64,000 bases of DNA from Roseibaca sp. Y0-43. GTDB lineage: Bacteria; Pseudomonadota; Alphaproteobacteria; Rhodobacterales; Rhodobacteraceae. The stretch covers positions 62,001-126,000 of the forward strand of contig NZ_JAFMPR010000004.1 in NCBI RefSeq assembly GCF_020667835.1, given 5' to 3'. The notes below the pieces were generated by a model, which did no database searches, was not told the DNA's origin, and saw nothing but the letters and a program-made list of their open reading frames with translations. Made by a program: the position numbers and the translations under genes. Positions 46,074 to 55,036 of this stretch are shown piece by piece (positions within the stretch are counted from its first letter, which is position 1; each line of letters begins with the position of its first letter).

Positions 46074-46195
46074 ACCAACCGGCACGCCGTTCAGATTGCA
46101 TTTGATCTGTGCGCGGCCTTTGCGCTATGCGCGCCCTCAACCGGGCGCCTGACAAGAGGGGCCAGCCGCCCCTCTTTCTTGATTGGACCTGACCC
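46074..46195 (+). promoter_or_regulatory. Structured leader upstream of the homocysteine methyltransferase gene
   Basis: Two perfect hairpins lie in tandem. GCGCCC-N6-GGGCGC ends near 46148. AGAGGGGC-N5-GCCCCTCT (46155-46175) is followed by TTTCTT. The second is a plausible intrinsic terminator. It could end the zeta-subunit transcript or act as an attenuator for the methionine-related gene 20 nt downstream. It does not match the SAM-II, SAH or SAM/SAH riboswitch consensus as far as can be judged by eye. Confidence 0.45.
46155..46180 (+). terminator. Terminator-like hairpin between zeta subunit and bmt genes
   Basis: The 8-bp stem AGAGGGGC/GCCCCTCT with loop CAGCC is followed by TTTCTT. The position fits both a terminator of the upstream gene and an attenuator of the downstream gene. 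Confidence 0.65.
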
Positions 46196-47218
46196 ATGAG
46201 CGATGCGCTGAGCGATCTTCTGGCAACCCGCGACTGGCTGCTGGCCGATGGCGCGACCGGCACCAACCTGTTCAACATGGGCCTGCAATCGGGCGATGCG
46301 CCCGAATTGTGGAACGCGGATCAGCCGGACAAGATTCGCGCGCTCTATCGCGGCGCGGTCGAGGCCGGGTCCGACCTGTTCCTGACCAACACTTTCGGCG
46401 GCAATGCCAGCCGCCTGAAGCTGCACAATGCCGAAGCGCGGGTCCATGAATTGAACCGTCTGGGCGCAGAACTGGGTCGCGAGGTCGCAGATGCCAGCGG
46501 GCGCAAGGTGATCGTGGCCGGGTCCATTGGTCCAACGGGCGAGATCATGGCGCCTATGGGCAGCCTGACCCATGCGCTGGCGGTCGAGATGTTCCACGAA
46601 CAGGCCGAAGGGCAGAAAGCGGGCGGGGCGGATGTGCTTTGGGTGGAAACGATTTCGGCGCCCGAGGAATACAAGGCCGCCGCAGAGGCCGCCGCCCTGG
46701 CCGGAATGCCATGGTGCGGCACGATGAGTTTCGACACCGCCGGGCGCACCATGATGGGGCTGACATCGGCAGCGATGGTGCAGATGGTCGACAAACTGAG
46801 ACACAAACCGCTCGCTTTTGGTGCGAATTGCGGGGTGGGCGCGTCGGACCTGTTGCGCACGGTTTTGGGTTTTGTCGAGGCTGGCGCAAGCCTGCCGATC
46901 ATCGCCAAGGGGAATGCCGGCATCCCGAAATATGTGCATGGGCATATCCATTACGACGGCACGCCAGAGCTGATGGCGGATTACGCCGTGCTGGCGCGCG
47001 ACGCGGGCGCGCGCATCATCGGCGGGTGCTGTGGCACCATGCCCGTGCATCTGCGCGCCATGCGCGAGGCGCTGGAGACGCGCGCGCCCGGCCCGCGCCC
47101 TGATCTGGAGACGATCAAGACCCGGATCGGCGGGTTTTCGTCGGCGGTCGATGGCACCGAAGGCGATAGCGGCGAAGCGCCCGCGCGCCGGGGCAACCGC
47201 CGCCGCCGCGACGCATAA
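46196..47218 (+). CDS. bmt: Betaine/cobalamin--homocysteine S-methyltransferase domain protein
   Basis: This 340-residue TIM-barrel enzyme transfers a methyl group to homocysteine. The zinc site is complete: one Cys in FGANCGVG and a CC pair in IIGGCCGTMPVHL. The N-terminus has LLADGATGTNLFNMGLQ. The corrinoid protein gene 144 nt downstream suggests the methyl donor is a methyl-corrinoid. Rhodobacterales are known to use MetH split into separate homocysteine, corrinoid and folate proteins, so this could be the homocysteine part. Use of betaine directly is the alternative. A short basic tail (ARRGNRRRRDA) ends the protein. Confidence 0.85.
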   Translation: MSDALSDLLATRDWLLADGATGTNLFNMGLQSGDAPELWNADQPDKIRALYRGAVEAGSDLFLTNTFGGNASRLKLHNAEARVHELNRLGAELGREVADASGRKVIVAGSIGPTGEIMAPMGSLTHALAVEMFHEQAEGQKAGGADVLWVETISAPEEYKAAAEAAALAGMPWCGTMSFDTAGRTMMGLTSAAMVQMVDKLRHKPLAFGANCGVGASDLLRTVLGFVEAGASLPIIAKGNAGIPKYVHGHIHYDGTPELMADYAVLARDAGARIIGGCCGTMPVHLRAMREALETRAPGPRPDLETIKTRIGGFSSAVDGTEGDSGEAPARRGNRRRRDA

Positions 47219-47362
47219 GCCGCCGCCGTGCCGCGCCGATTGGTCGCCAAGCCCCGCGCCCATGTCGCAAATGGACGCGTGGGGCGGTGCAAAATGTCCG
47301 AATGCTCGATCATGTTTATTTCCGACGCGCCTGTCGGCGTGTCACCTTGAAGGGCAACGTGA

Positions 47363-48064
47363 ATGTCTGACGACGACGAAATCATCCTGGCCGACCTGTC
47401 CGACGACGAGCTTGTCGAGCAGATGATGGATGATCTGTATGATGGCTTGCGCGAAGAAATCGAAGAAGCCGTCCGTATCCTGCTGGACCGCGGCTGGACC
47501 CCTTACGATATCCTGACCAAGGCGCTGGTCGCGGGCATGACCATCGTGGGCCATGATTTCCGCGACGGTATCCTGTTCGTGCCCGAAGTGCTGCTGGCCG
47601 CGAATGCGATGAAGGGCGGCATGGCCATCCTGAAGCCGCTGCTGGTGGAAACCGGCGCGCCGCGCATGGGCAAGATGGTGATCGGCACGGTGAAGGGCGA
47701 CATCCATGACATCGGCAAGAACCTTGTGTCGATGATGATGGAAGGCGCGGGTTTCGAAGTGGTCGATCTGGGCATCAACAACGCGGTCGAGGCGTATCTG
47801 GAAGCGCTGGAGCGTGAACAGCCCGATATTCTGGGCATGTCGGCACTTTTGACCACCACGATGCCCTATATGAAGGTCGTGATCGACACGATGGCCGCCA
47901 AGGGGCTGCGCGACGACTATATCGTTCTGGTCGGTGGCGCGCCGCTGAACGAGGAATTCGGTCGCGCCATCGGTGCGGACGCCTATTGCCGCGATGCCGC
48001 CGTCGCTGTCGAGACGGCGAAGGCGCTGGTCGCGCGCAAGCATAACCAGATGTCGGCGGGCTGA
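47363..48064 (+). CDS. Corrinoid (B12-binding) methyl-carrier protein
   Basis: This 233-residue protein has an N-terminal helical cap domain (ILTKALVAGMTIVGHDFRDG). A Rossmann-like B12 domain follows with the lower-ligand motif GDIHDIGKNL and the later motifs ILGMSALLTTTMP and VGGAPLNEEF. It resembles the corrinoid proteins of methyltransferase systems (MtbC/MtgC type) and the cobalamin module of MetH. Together with the upstream homocysteine methyltransferase it probably forms part of a split methionine synthase. The folate-binding and reactivation components are not in the window. Confidence 0.9.
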   Translation: MSDDDEIILADLSDDELVEQMMDDLYDGLREEIEEAVRILLDRGWTPYDILTKALVAGMTIVGHDFRDGILFVPEVLLAANAMKGGMAILKPLLVETGAPRMGKMVIGTVKGDIHDIGKNLVSMMMEGAGFEVVDLGINNAVEAYLEALEREQPDILGMSALLTTTMPYMKVVIDTMAAKGLRDDYIVLVGGAPLNEEFGRAIGADAYCRDAAVAVETAKALVARKHNQMSAG

Positions 48065-48104
48065 GCGCTGCGCACATCCCCGCGAAACCGTGGTTGACGG
48101 CGAG

Positions 48105-48125
48105 GCCCCGGATCAAGTCCGGGGC
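48105..48125. repeat. Dispersed GC-rich palindrome, copy 1
   Basis: The core CCCCGGATCAAGTCCGGGG is a near-perfect inverted repeat. The same element recurs at 52278, 52325 and 59284 in this window, always between genes. It is of the short palindromic intergenic repeat type common in alphaproteobacteria. Confidence 0.85.
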
Positions 48126-48272
48126 ACGTTCGCTTGCGTCCGAAGCTTGGGCTCTCGTAGCCTATGGTTTTGCCTCGTTTTTTTACCGTAAGGGCAAATT
48201 CTGGCAATTCCGCGCTGGGTTTTTCGGCCTTGTCCGTGCAAACTGTTGCAAAAGACAAAGCCGGAGGGACCG

Positions 48273-48737
48273 ATGACCAATTTCATGAAACTATGCGCTG
48301 TGGCGTGCCTTGGCGCGCTGCCATCGACCGGCATGGCCCAAAGCCTGTTGGATGCGAGCGACCCCGCCGCCATTGCCGAGATTGCGCGCGGCTACGGTGC
48401 GGTCGAGGTCACGACCGACGCCGTCGGCGACCCCATGCTGCGCGGACGTATGGACGGGGTGCAATACCTCGTTCTGTTCTACGGCTGCGACAATGGCCGC
48501 AACTGCACCACGATCCAGTTTCAGGCGGCCTGGGTCAACAATGGCCGCACCAGCGAGCAGGATCTGCACGCGTGGAACCGAGACAACCGGTTCGGCAAGG
48601 CGCATATGGATGCCGATTATGACCCGGTCATCCAATGGGATGTGAATCTGTTTGGTGGTGTCAGTCGCGCCAATTTGGACGACACATTCGACTGGTGGCG
48701 CGTCGTTCTCGACAATTTCGAGGATTACCTCGACTAA
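48273..48737 (+). CDS. Exported YbjN-domain protein
   Basis: This 154-residue protein has a signal peptide (MTNFMKLCAVACLGALPSTGMA) and a YbjN-like domain (DPAAIAEIARGYGAVEVTTD, YLVLFYGCDNGRNCTTIQFQAAW, NRDNRFGKAHMDADYDPVIQWD). YbjN domains resemble type III secretion chaperones. Exported versions of unknown role are frequent in Rhodobacteraceae. GGAGGG before ATG 48273 fixes the start over an upstream in-frame codon at 48246. Two Cys in CDNGRNC may form a disulfide. Confidence 0.85.
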   Translation: MTNFMKLCAVACLGALPSTGMAQSLLDASDPAAIAEIARGYGAVEVTTDAVGDPMLRGRMDGVQYLVLFYGCDNGRNCTTIQFQAAWVNNGRTSEQDLHAWNRDNRFGKAHMDADYDPVIQWDVNLFGGVSRANLDDTFDWWRVVLDNFEDYLD

Positions 48738-48746
48738 CAACGCGGC

Positions 48747-49397
48747 CTAGAACGGCACCGGCGCGGTCACTGTCAGGCCGCGCCCGCCATCGGGATGGCG
48801 CAGGCGCAATTCGCGCGCGTGCAGCATCAGGCGCGGAAAATCGCGTGCCGCCCCTTCGGCATAGAACGGATCGCCCAAGATAGGGTGGCCCATGGCCAGC
48901 ATATGCACGCGCAACTGGTGGCTGCGGCCCGTTACGGGGGACAGGCGTAGGCGCGAGCCGGTATCTTCGTGCCGCAACAAGGCCCAGTCGGTTTGTGCAG
49001 GACGCCCCGTGTCATGGCAAACCATCTGGCGCGGGCGGTTCGGCCAATCGACCGTCAGGGGCAGGTCGATGCGCCCGCTTTTCTCGGCAACCTGCCCCCA
49101 GACACGGGCGACATATTGCTTGCGGGTTTGGCGGTTCTCGAACTGCAGGCCCAGATGGCGCTGGGCCATGGGCGAGCGCGCGAAGACGATCACGCCCGAG
49201 GTGTCGCGGTCCAGACGATGCACCAGCAGAGCTTCGGGAAACACCGCCTGAACCCGCGCGATCAGGCAATCCGCCAGATGCGGGCCGCGACCGGGGACCG
49301 ACAAAAGCCCCGCCGGTTTGTCCAGAAACAGCAATTCGTGATCCTCGTGCAGGATCACAAGATCGTCTTGCGGGGGATTATAGGCAGCGTTGTCCAT
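48747..49397 (-). CDS. RluA-family RNA pseudouridine synthase
   Basis: This 216-residue enzyme has the RluA catalytic motif HRLDRDTSGVIVFA with the active-site Asp. It also has LLFLDKPAGLLSVPGRG near the N-terminus and the PVTGRSHQLRVHMLAMGHPILGDPFY region that contacts RNA. It lacks an S4 domain. The target uridine in tRNA or 23S rRNA (RluA-like) cannot be decided. The ATG at 49397 gives a normal start. It is convergent with the YbjN gene. Confidence 0.93.
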   Translation of the reverse strand: MDNAAYNPPQDDLVILHEDHELLFLDKPAGLLSVPGRGPHLADCLIARVQAVFPEALLVHRLDRDTSGVIVFARSPMAQRHLGLQFENRQTRKQYVARVWGQVAEKSGRIDLPLTVDWPNRPRQMVCHDTGRPAQTDWALLRHEDTGSRLRLSPVTGRSHQLRVHMLAMGHPILGDPFYAEGAARDFPRLMLHARELRLRHPDGGRGLTVTAPVPF

Positions 49398-49448
49398 GCG
49401 CGGGATGTGCCGGATGCAAAGGCGCGGCGCAAGGGCGTGCTTGGCAAA

Positions 49449-49470
49449 AGGGCGGGGTTTCCCCCGCCCT
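49449..49470 (-). terminator. Terminator of the pyrimidine/ABC operon
   Basis: On the minus strand AGGGCGGGG-GAAA-CCCCGCCCT forms a perfect 9-bp stem with a GAAA loop, followed by TTTT. It lies 7 nt after the binding-protein stop codon. Confidence 0.92.
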
Positions 49471-49477
49471 GATGGCT

Positions 49478-50464
49478 TTAGTTCAATGCCGCGTCGGTGA
49501 TGGCATGGGTCCATGCCCCTTCGGGTTCGCGGGTGATGACCGGGTCAGAGCCGCCCGCCAGAAGCGAGGCGACCGTGCGCTCGTAATCGGCCGGGTCCAG
49601 CGCGCCGTTCGAGCCTGCGGTCAGCAGCGCCACTTCGCCCATCATGCGGATCTGATGCGCTTCGGTCTGCGCGCCGGTCTGGTCGTATTCCAGAACGATC
49701 ATGGCGGCGTCTTCGGGGTTTTCCTCGGCCCATTTCCAGCCGCGCATGGATGCGCGCACGAAGCGGGTCATCTTGTCGACAAAGGCCGGGTCGGACAGGT
49801 TCTCTTCCAGCACATAGAGGCCGTCTTCCAGCGTGGCGACGCCCTGGTCCTCGTATTTGAACGTGACCAGATCCTCGGGCGTCAGGCCGCCGTCGATGAC
49901 CTGCCAGTATTCGTTGTAGGTCATGGTCGAAATGCAGGCCGCCTGACCGTTCAAAAGCGGGTCCACGTTGAAGCCTTGGCGCAGAACCTCGACCCCGTTT
50001 TCGCCGCCCTCGGTGGGAATGCCGAGCTGGCTCATCCAGCTGAGGAAGGGGAATTCATTGCCGAAGAACCACACGCCCAGCGTTTTGCCAGTGAAGTCCT
50101 CGGTGGTCTCAATGCCCGCATCCTTGCGGCAGGTCAGCATCATGCCCGACGATTTGAAGGGCTGCGCGATATTGACCATGGGCAGGCCTTTCTCGCGCGC
50201 GGCCAATGCCGCGGGCATCCATTCCACGGTCACATCGGCACCGCCACCGGCCAGCACCTGCGTGGGCGCGATGTCGGGGCCGCCGGGCAGGATGGTGACG
50301 TTCAGGTCTTCTTCGCTGTAATAGCCGTTTTCCAGCGCCACATAGTAGCCTGCGAATTGCGCCTGCGTGACCCATTTCAGTTGCAAGGTCACGTCATCGG
50401 CAGCAAACGCCGTGCTGGCGGCCAGCGACAGGGCCGCTGCGGTGAATGTCGTCTTCAGTTTCAT
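49478..50464 (-). CDS. THI5/NMT1-type ABC transporter substrate-binding protein
   Basis: This 328-residue periplasmic protein has a signal peptide ending at STAFA (cleavage near residue 21). It carries the THI5/NMT1 domain (VTLQLKWVTQAQFAGYYVALENGYY, split by GGPDIAPTQVLAGGGADVTVEW). Relatives bind thiamine pyrimidine (HMP analogues) or riboflavin/pyrimidine-like rings. Here its gene is the last of an operon with dihydropyrimidinase and a carbamoyl-beta-alanine amidase, so uracil, thymine or a dihydropyrimidine is the likelier ligand (inference). Strong GGGGGAAG precedes the start. Confidence 0.9.
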   Translation of the reverse strand: MKLKTTFTAAALSLAASTAFAADDVTLQLKWVTQAQFAGYYVALENGYYSEEDLNVTILPGGPDIAPTQVLAGGGADVTVEWMPAALAAREKGLPMVNIAQPFKSSGMMLTCRKDAGIETTEDFTGKTLGVWFFGNEFPFLSWMSQLGIPTEGGENGVEVLRQGFNVDPLLNGQAACISTMTYNEYWQVIDGGLTPEDLVTFKYEDQGVATLEDGLYVLEENLSDPAFVDKMTRFVRASMRGWKWAEENPEDAAMIVLEYDQTGAQTEAHQIRMMGEVALLTAGSNGALDPADYERTVASLLAGGSDPVITREPEGAWTHAITDAALN

Positions 50465-50491
50465 GGTCTTCCCCCGTGTTGGTTGGTGGTC

Positions 50492-51337
50492 TTATTTGCG
50501 GTGCGATGGGTGCCAGAATGTCACCCGCCGTTCGATCCAGGCTATCAGGCCGTATGCGCTGGTGCCGACCATCGCTGCCACGGCAATTTCAGCCCAAACC
50601 AAGTCTATCGACAAGCTGCCCACGGCGGTCGAGATGCGAAAACCCATCCCGCGCGTGGGAGAGCCGAAATATTCAGCAACTATAGCGCCGATCAGTGCCA
50701 GCGTGGTGGCAATTTTCAACCCGTTGAAGACAAAGGGCATCGCGGCGGGCAGGCGCAGTTTGAACAGGGTTTGCGCGTAGCTTGCGGCATAGGTGCGCAT
50801 CAGGTCGCGCTGCATGGAATCGGTGGCCTTCAACCCTTGCACCGTGTTCACAAGGATGGGGAAGAACACCATCACCACCACGACAGCCGCCTTGGATTGC
50901 CAGTCGAAACCGAACCAGTTGACCATGATGGGCGCGACCCCCACGATGGGCAGCGCGGCGAAGAAATTGCCGATGGGCAGCAAGCCGCGCGTCAGAAAGC
51001 CCGAGCGGTCGATGGCAATCGCGCAAAGGAACGCCGCCGCTGCCCCGATGAGGAACCCGCGAAACGCGCCTTTCACCACGGTTTGCACGAAATCCGTCCA
51101 GAGAATGTCGAGCGAGGCGGCGAAGGTCTGGGCCACAAGGCTCGGGGCGGGCAAGATGACCTGGCTGACCTCCAGCCCCCGCACGATCCCCTCCCAGAGC
51201 ACCAGAAGGGTGACACCGAACAACAGCGGCACCGTCAGGCGCACCAGCCCCGTGCTGCGCCAGCGCGAATTGGCCAGCCATATATTCGCACCCCATGCCG
51301 CGATCCAGAAACCAAGGCTTGCGACAAGGGCCATCAT
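50492..51337 (-). CDS. ABC transporter permease (NitT/TauT-like) 2
   Basis: This 281-residue protein has six to seven membrane segments. The BPD_transp_1 EAA region reads RTYAASYAQTLFKLRLPAAMP. It is the second permease of the importer. Its start codon overlaps the stop of the first permease (4 nt, ATGA), so the two form a heterodimer made in equal amounts. The binding-protein gene starts 27 nt downstream. Confidence 0.9.
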   Translation of the reverse strand: MMALVASLGFWIAAWGANIWLANSRWRSTGLVRLTVPLLFGVTLLVLWEGIVRGLEVSQVILPAPSLVAQTFAASLDILWTDFVQTVVKGAFRGFLIGAAAAFLCAIAIDRSGFLTRGLLPIGNFFAALPIVGVAPIMVNWFGFDWQSKAAVVVVMVFFPILVNTVQGLKATDSMQRDLMRTYAASYAQTLFKLRLPAAMPFVFNGLKIATTLALIGAIVAEYFGSPTRGMGFRISTAVGSLSIDLVWAEIAVAAMVGTSAYGLIAWIERRVTFWHPSHRK

Positions 51338-52266
51338 GCGCGCCCCTCCATCCGGCCAAGCGCCACGCGCTGGGTCAGGTCCAGAAGCGTGACCAGAAGG
51401 CCCGCAAGGATGGCGGCGGCAAAAAGCGCGGACCAGATGGCCAACGGCGCGCCGAACTGGTCGCCGATCAGGATGCGCGCGCCTAGGCCCGACACGGCCC
51501 CCGTTGGCAACTCACCCACGATGGTGCCCACGAGCGCCGCTGCAATGCCGATTTTCAGCGAAGTGAACAGGAACGGCAGCGACGCGGGCAACCGCAGCTT
51601 CAGGAAGCTTTGCAGCCCGCTTGCGTCATAGGTTTTCAACAGGTCTAACTGGCTGGGGTCGGGCGCTCGCAGCCCTTTGACCATACCCACCAGCACCGGG
51701 AAGAAGCAAAGATAGGCCGAGATGATCGCCTTCGGCACGCCGCGCCCCTCGATACCCAGTTGCGACGAGACGACGATAATCATCGGCGCCAGCGCCACGA
51801 TGGGAATGGTCTGGCTGATGATCGCCCAAGGCATCAGGCTCATATCCGCCACGCGGCTATAGACAATCGCAACCGCGCCAAGGATGCCGACCGCCATGCC
51901 CAAGGCAAAGCCCCAGAGCGTGGATTGCAGCGTGATCCACGCGTGATAGATCAGCGAGCGATTGGAAAAAGCGCGGCCTTTCAAGGCCATGTCGCCTGTG
52001 GTTTTCCAAAGCTCTGCACCCACTTGCGCAGGCGTGGGCAGGCGTGGGCGGTCCAAGGCATAGGCCGCGCGTACATGCTCGGAATTGTCGGCCATCAGGC
52101 GAAAGACCGATACGGACCGCCGTTCGACCGAACCCTCGGGCGTGATCGTGGAGCCCGCGCGCTCTGCTTGGTCAAGTGCCACGCGGATATTCATGGGCGC
52201 GACGGCCAGATACCACAGCAGCACGATGCCGCCCAAAACAGTCAATATGGGCAAAAGGTTACGCAT
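51334..52266 (-). CDS. ABC transporter permease (NitT/TauT-like) 1
   Basis: This 310-residue permease has an N-terminal helix (LLPILTVLGGIVLLWYLAV). A periplasmic segment of about 90 residues comes before the core, and the EAA motif reads KTYDASGLQSFLKLRLPASLP. The long N-terminal periplasmic segment is unusual for the family. The ATG at 52266 is preferred over a GTG three codons upstream. The 95-nt gap before it carries two copies of the dispersed palindrome. Confidence 0.9.
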   Translation of the reverse strand: MRNLLPILTVLGGIVLLWYLAVAPMNIRVALDQAERAGSTITPEGSVERRSVSVFRLMADNSEHVRAAYALDRPRLPTPAQVGAELWKTTGDMALKGRAFSNRSLIYHAWITLQSTLWGFALGMAVGILGAVAIVYSRVADMSLMPWAIISQTIPIVALAPMIIVVSSQLGIEGRGVPKAIISAYLCFFPVLVGMVKGLRAPDPSQLDLLKTYDASGLQSFLKLRLPASLPFLFTSLKIGIAAALVGTIVGELPTGAVSGLGARILIGDQFGAPLAIWSALFAAAILAGLLVTLLDLTQRVALGRMEGRA

Positions 52267-52277
52267 CGGCGACACCC

Positions 52278-52298
52278 GCCCCGGACTTGATCCGGGGC
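52278..52298. repeat. Dispersed GC-rich palindrome, copy 2 (inverted relative to copy 3)
   Basis: The core CCCCGGACTTGATCCGGGG lies 26 nt from copy 3 in opposite orientation, inside the transporter operon between the ATPase and permease genes. The pair can fold into one long structure in the mRNA. Confidence 0.85.
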
Positions 52299-52324
52299 CT
52301 TGCCGTCGGCGCGGCCGGCCAGCG

Positions 52325-52345
52325 GCCCCGGATCAGGTCCGGGGC
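52325..52345. repeat. Dispersed GC-rich palindrome, copy 3
   Basis: The core CCCCGGATCAGGTCCGGGG is the second member of the pair between the ATPase stop and the permease start. It begins 16 nt downstream of the ATPase stop codon on the minus strand. Confidence 0.85.
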
Positions 52346-52361
52346 GCGGGGTGCTTCGCCC

Positions 52362-53141
<780 letters not shown>

Positions 53142-53145
53142 CAAG

Positions 53146-54603
53146 TCAGACCCCCGTCGCCGGAATGCCCGTGCGCTGCACCGGGCGCGGGGCGGTCAGG
53201 TCTTTCCACGTGCTCAGCGCTTGGTTCGTCACGCCATTTCCGGGGCGCTTGATGAATTGACCATGGCCCTCTTGGGTGCGCACCTCGCCGTCATGGATGG
53301 CCACTTGCCCGCGGGTCAGCGTGAAGCGCGGCAGGCCTTTCACTTCCTTGCCCTCGAACACGTTATAATCAATGGCCGATTGCTGGCTGGCGGCGCTGAT
53401 CGTCTTGGTCTTGGCCGGATCCCAGACCACGATATCGGCATCCGCGCCCACAAGGATGGCCCCTTTGCGCGGGTAGCAGTTGAGGATCTTGGCGATATTG
53501 GTCGAGGTGACGGCGACGAATTCGTTCATCGTCAGCCGGCCTGTTTCGACGCCATGGGTCCAGAGCATGGGCATCCGATCTTCAAGGCCGCCGGTGCCGT
53601 TCGGGATCTTGGTGAAATCGCCCACGCCGTAGCGCTTCTGCTCGGTGGTAAAAGCGCAATGGTCTGTCGCCACGACCGACAGCGACCCCGATTGCAAGCC
53701 CGCCCAAAGGCTGTCCTGATGCTGCTTGTTGCGGAAGGGCGGCGACATGACACGGCGGGCGGCATGGTCCCAGTCGGGATGGGAGTATTCGCTGTCATCG
53801 AGCGTCAGGTGCTGGATCAGCGGCTCGCCCCAGACACGCTTGCCTTGGGCGCGGGCGCGGCGGATCGCTTCATGCGCTTCCTCGCAGGAGGTGTGCACGA
53901 CATACAACGGAACCCCCGCCATATCGGCGATCATGATGGCGCGGTTGGTGGCCTCGCCCTCGACCTGAGAGGGCCGGGAATAGGCATGGGCTTCGGGGCC
54001 GGTATTGCCGGCGGCCAGAAGTTTCGCCGACAGCTCCGCGATCACATCGCCATTCTCGGCATGGACCATGGCAATGCCGCCAAGTTCCGCCAAGCGGTTG
54101 AAGGATGAATAGAGTTCGTCGTCATTCACCATCAGCGCACCCTTGTAGGCAAGGAAATGCTTGAAGGTGTTGATGCCGCGCTCTTCGATCACGGTTTTCA
54201 TGTCGTTGAACACCTGCTCGCCCCACCATGTGACCGCCATGTGGAAGGAGTAATCGCAATTCGCGCGGGTGGATTTGTTGTCCCAACGCTTGATCGCGTC
54301 GAGCAGGCTTTCGCCTTGGTTCGGCAGGCAGAAATCCACCACCATCGTGGTGCCGCCCGCAAGGGCCGCGCGCGTGCCGGATTCGAAATCGTCGCTGGAA
54401 TAGGTGCCCATGAAGGGCATTTCCAGATGTACATGCGGGTCAATGCCGCCGGGCATGACATAGGCGCCCGTGGCGTCAAGCTCAGTGTCGCCTTTCAGGT
54501 TCGGGCCGATTTCGACTATCTTGCCGCCCTCGATCAGCACATCGGCCTTGTAGGTCAGGTCATGCGTGACGATGGTGCCGTTCTTGATGACTGTGGTGGT
54601 CAT
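53146..54603 (-). CDS. hydA: Dihydropyrimidinase
   Basis: This 485-residue amidohydrolase opens 5,6-dihydrouracil or dihydrothymine to the N-carbamoyl-beta-amino acid, the second step of reductive pyrimidine breakdown. The zinc HxH lies in PGGIDPHVHLEMPFMG. The carboxylated bridging Lys is in FKHFLAYKGALM. Further ligands are in VVHTSCEEAHEAI and VATDHCAF. The length equals the family standard. The ATG at 54603 has AGGAGG upstream. It lies between the small cysteine-rich gene and the ABC ATPase. Confidence 0.95.
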   Translation of the reverse strand: MTTTVIKNGTIVTHDLTYKADVLIEGGKIVEIGPNLKGDTELDATGAYVMPGGIDPHVHLEMPFMGTYSSDDFESGTRAALAGGTTMVVDFCLPNQGESLLDAIKRWDNKSTRANCDYSFHMAVTWWGEQVFNDMKTVIEERGINTFKHFLAYKGALMVNDDELYSSFNRLAELGGIAMVHAENGDVIAELSAKLLAAGNTGPEAHAYSRPSQVEGEATNRAIMIADMAGVPLYVVHTSCEEAHEAIRRARAQGKRVWGEPLIQHLTLDDSEYSHPDWDHAARRVMSPPFRNKQHQDSLWAGLQSGSLSVVATDHCAFTTEQKRYGVGDFTKIPNGTGGLEDRMPMLWTHGVETGRLTMNEFVAVTSTNIAKILNCYPRKGAILVGADADIVVWDPAKTKTISAASQQSAIDYNVFEGKEVKGLPRFTLTRGQVAIHDGEVRTQEGHGQFIKRPGNGVTNQALSTWKDLTAPRPVQRTGIPATGV

Positions 54604-54622
54604 GCGGTGCCTCCTTTTCCAC

Positions 54623-55036
54623 TTATTGCATTGTGCAAACGCGTATTGTGCCTCTGCCTGACGCACCCGCGAGGCATTCGCATTGGGTTCTTCCGTTTGC
54701 ATAGATCACGAGGTAACACCGAGAAGGGCACCCGTCCGCCTTGTCATAGCGATTGAGAGCAGCGGATAACTCATCTTCCGACATTCGTTCGATGCGTGCG
54801 ATCTGGCCATCATTGGCCGCGTTCACGATTTCAAAGTAATCACTATCCGAGATGAGATCGGGATTGTCGTCTCTCAAAACAGGAACGAATATCACTTGCT
54901 TGGTTATGCGTTCGTCGGCAAGTGCCTGTTGTTTTACAACCTCAAGCGCTTTGGCCCTGTAGGCGGTTATCAGTTCACCATCCTCGCTGTTGAATTGCGC
55001 GAGCCACTCAACGATTGTGTCGGTCCCAACGCTCAT
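54623..55036 (-). CDS. Unrecognised cysteine-rich small protein coupled to the amidase gene
   Basis: This 137-residue protein is not recognised as any family. The N-terminal two thirds are acidic and helical-looking (MSVGTDTIVEWLAQFNSEDG start). The last 35 residues hold five Cys (103, 107, 119, 121, 134; the pattern CPSRC...CEC), possibly a metal or redox site. No signal peptide or membrane segment is visible. Its ATG overlaps the amidase stop (ATGA), and dihydropyrimidinase starts 19 nt after it, so it is a true operon member. Base composition is markedly lower in GC than both neighbours, suggesting later acquisition. Confidence 0.7.
   Translation of the reverse strand: MSVGTDTIVEWLAQFNSEDGELITAYRAKALEVVKQQALADERITKQVIFVPVLRDDNPDLISDSDYFEIVNAANDGQIARIERMSEDELSAALNRYDKADGCPSRCYLVIYANGRTQCECLAGASGRGTIRVCTMQ

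Noticed and set aside
47219-47362. Possible B12 riboswitch upstream of the corrinoid protein gene
   Set aside because: The 144-bp gap contains no conserved B12-box sequence or matching stem arrangement by eye.
48995-51631. Long open frame (about 878 codons) on the plus strand antisense to the pseudouridine synthase, binding protein and permease genes
   Set aside because: It lies opposite clearly identified genes with conserved motifs. Its product is rich in Arg, His, Gln and Ala and resembles no protein family, as is typical of antisense frames in GC-rich DNA.
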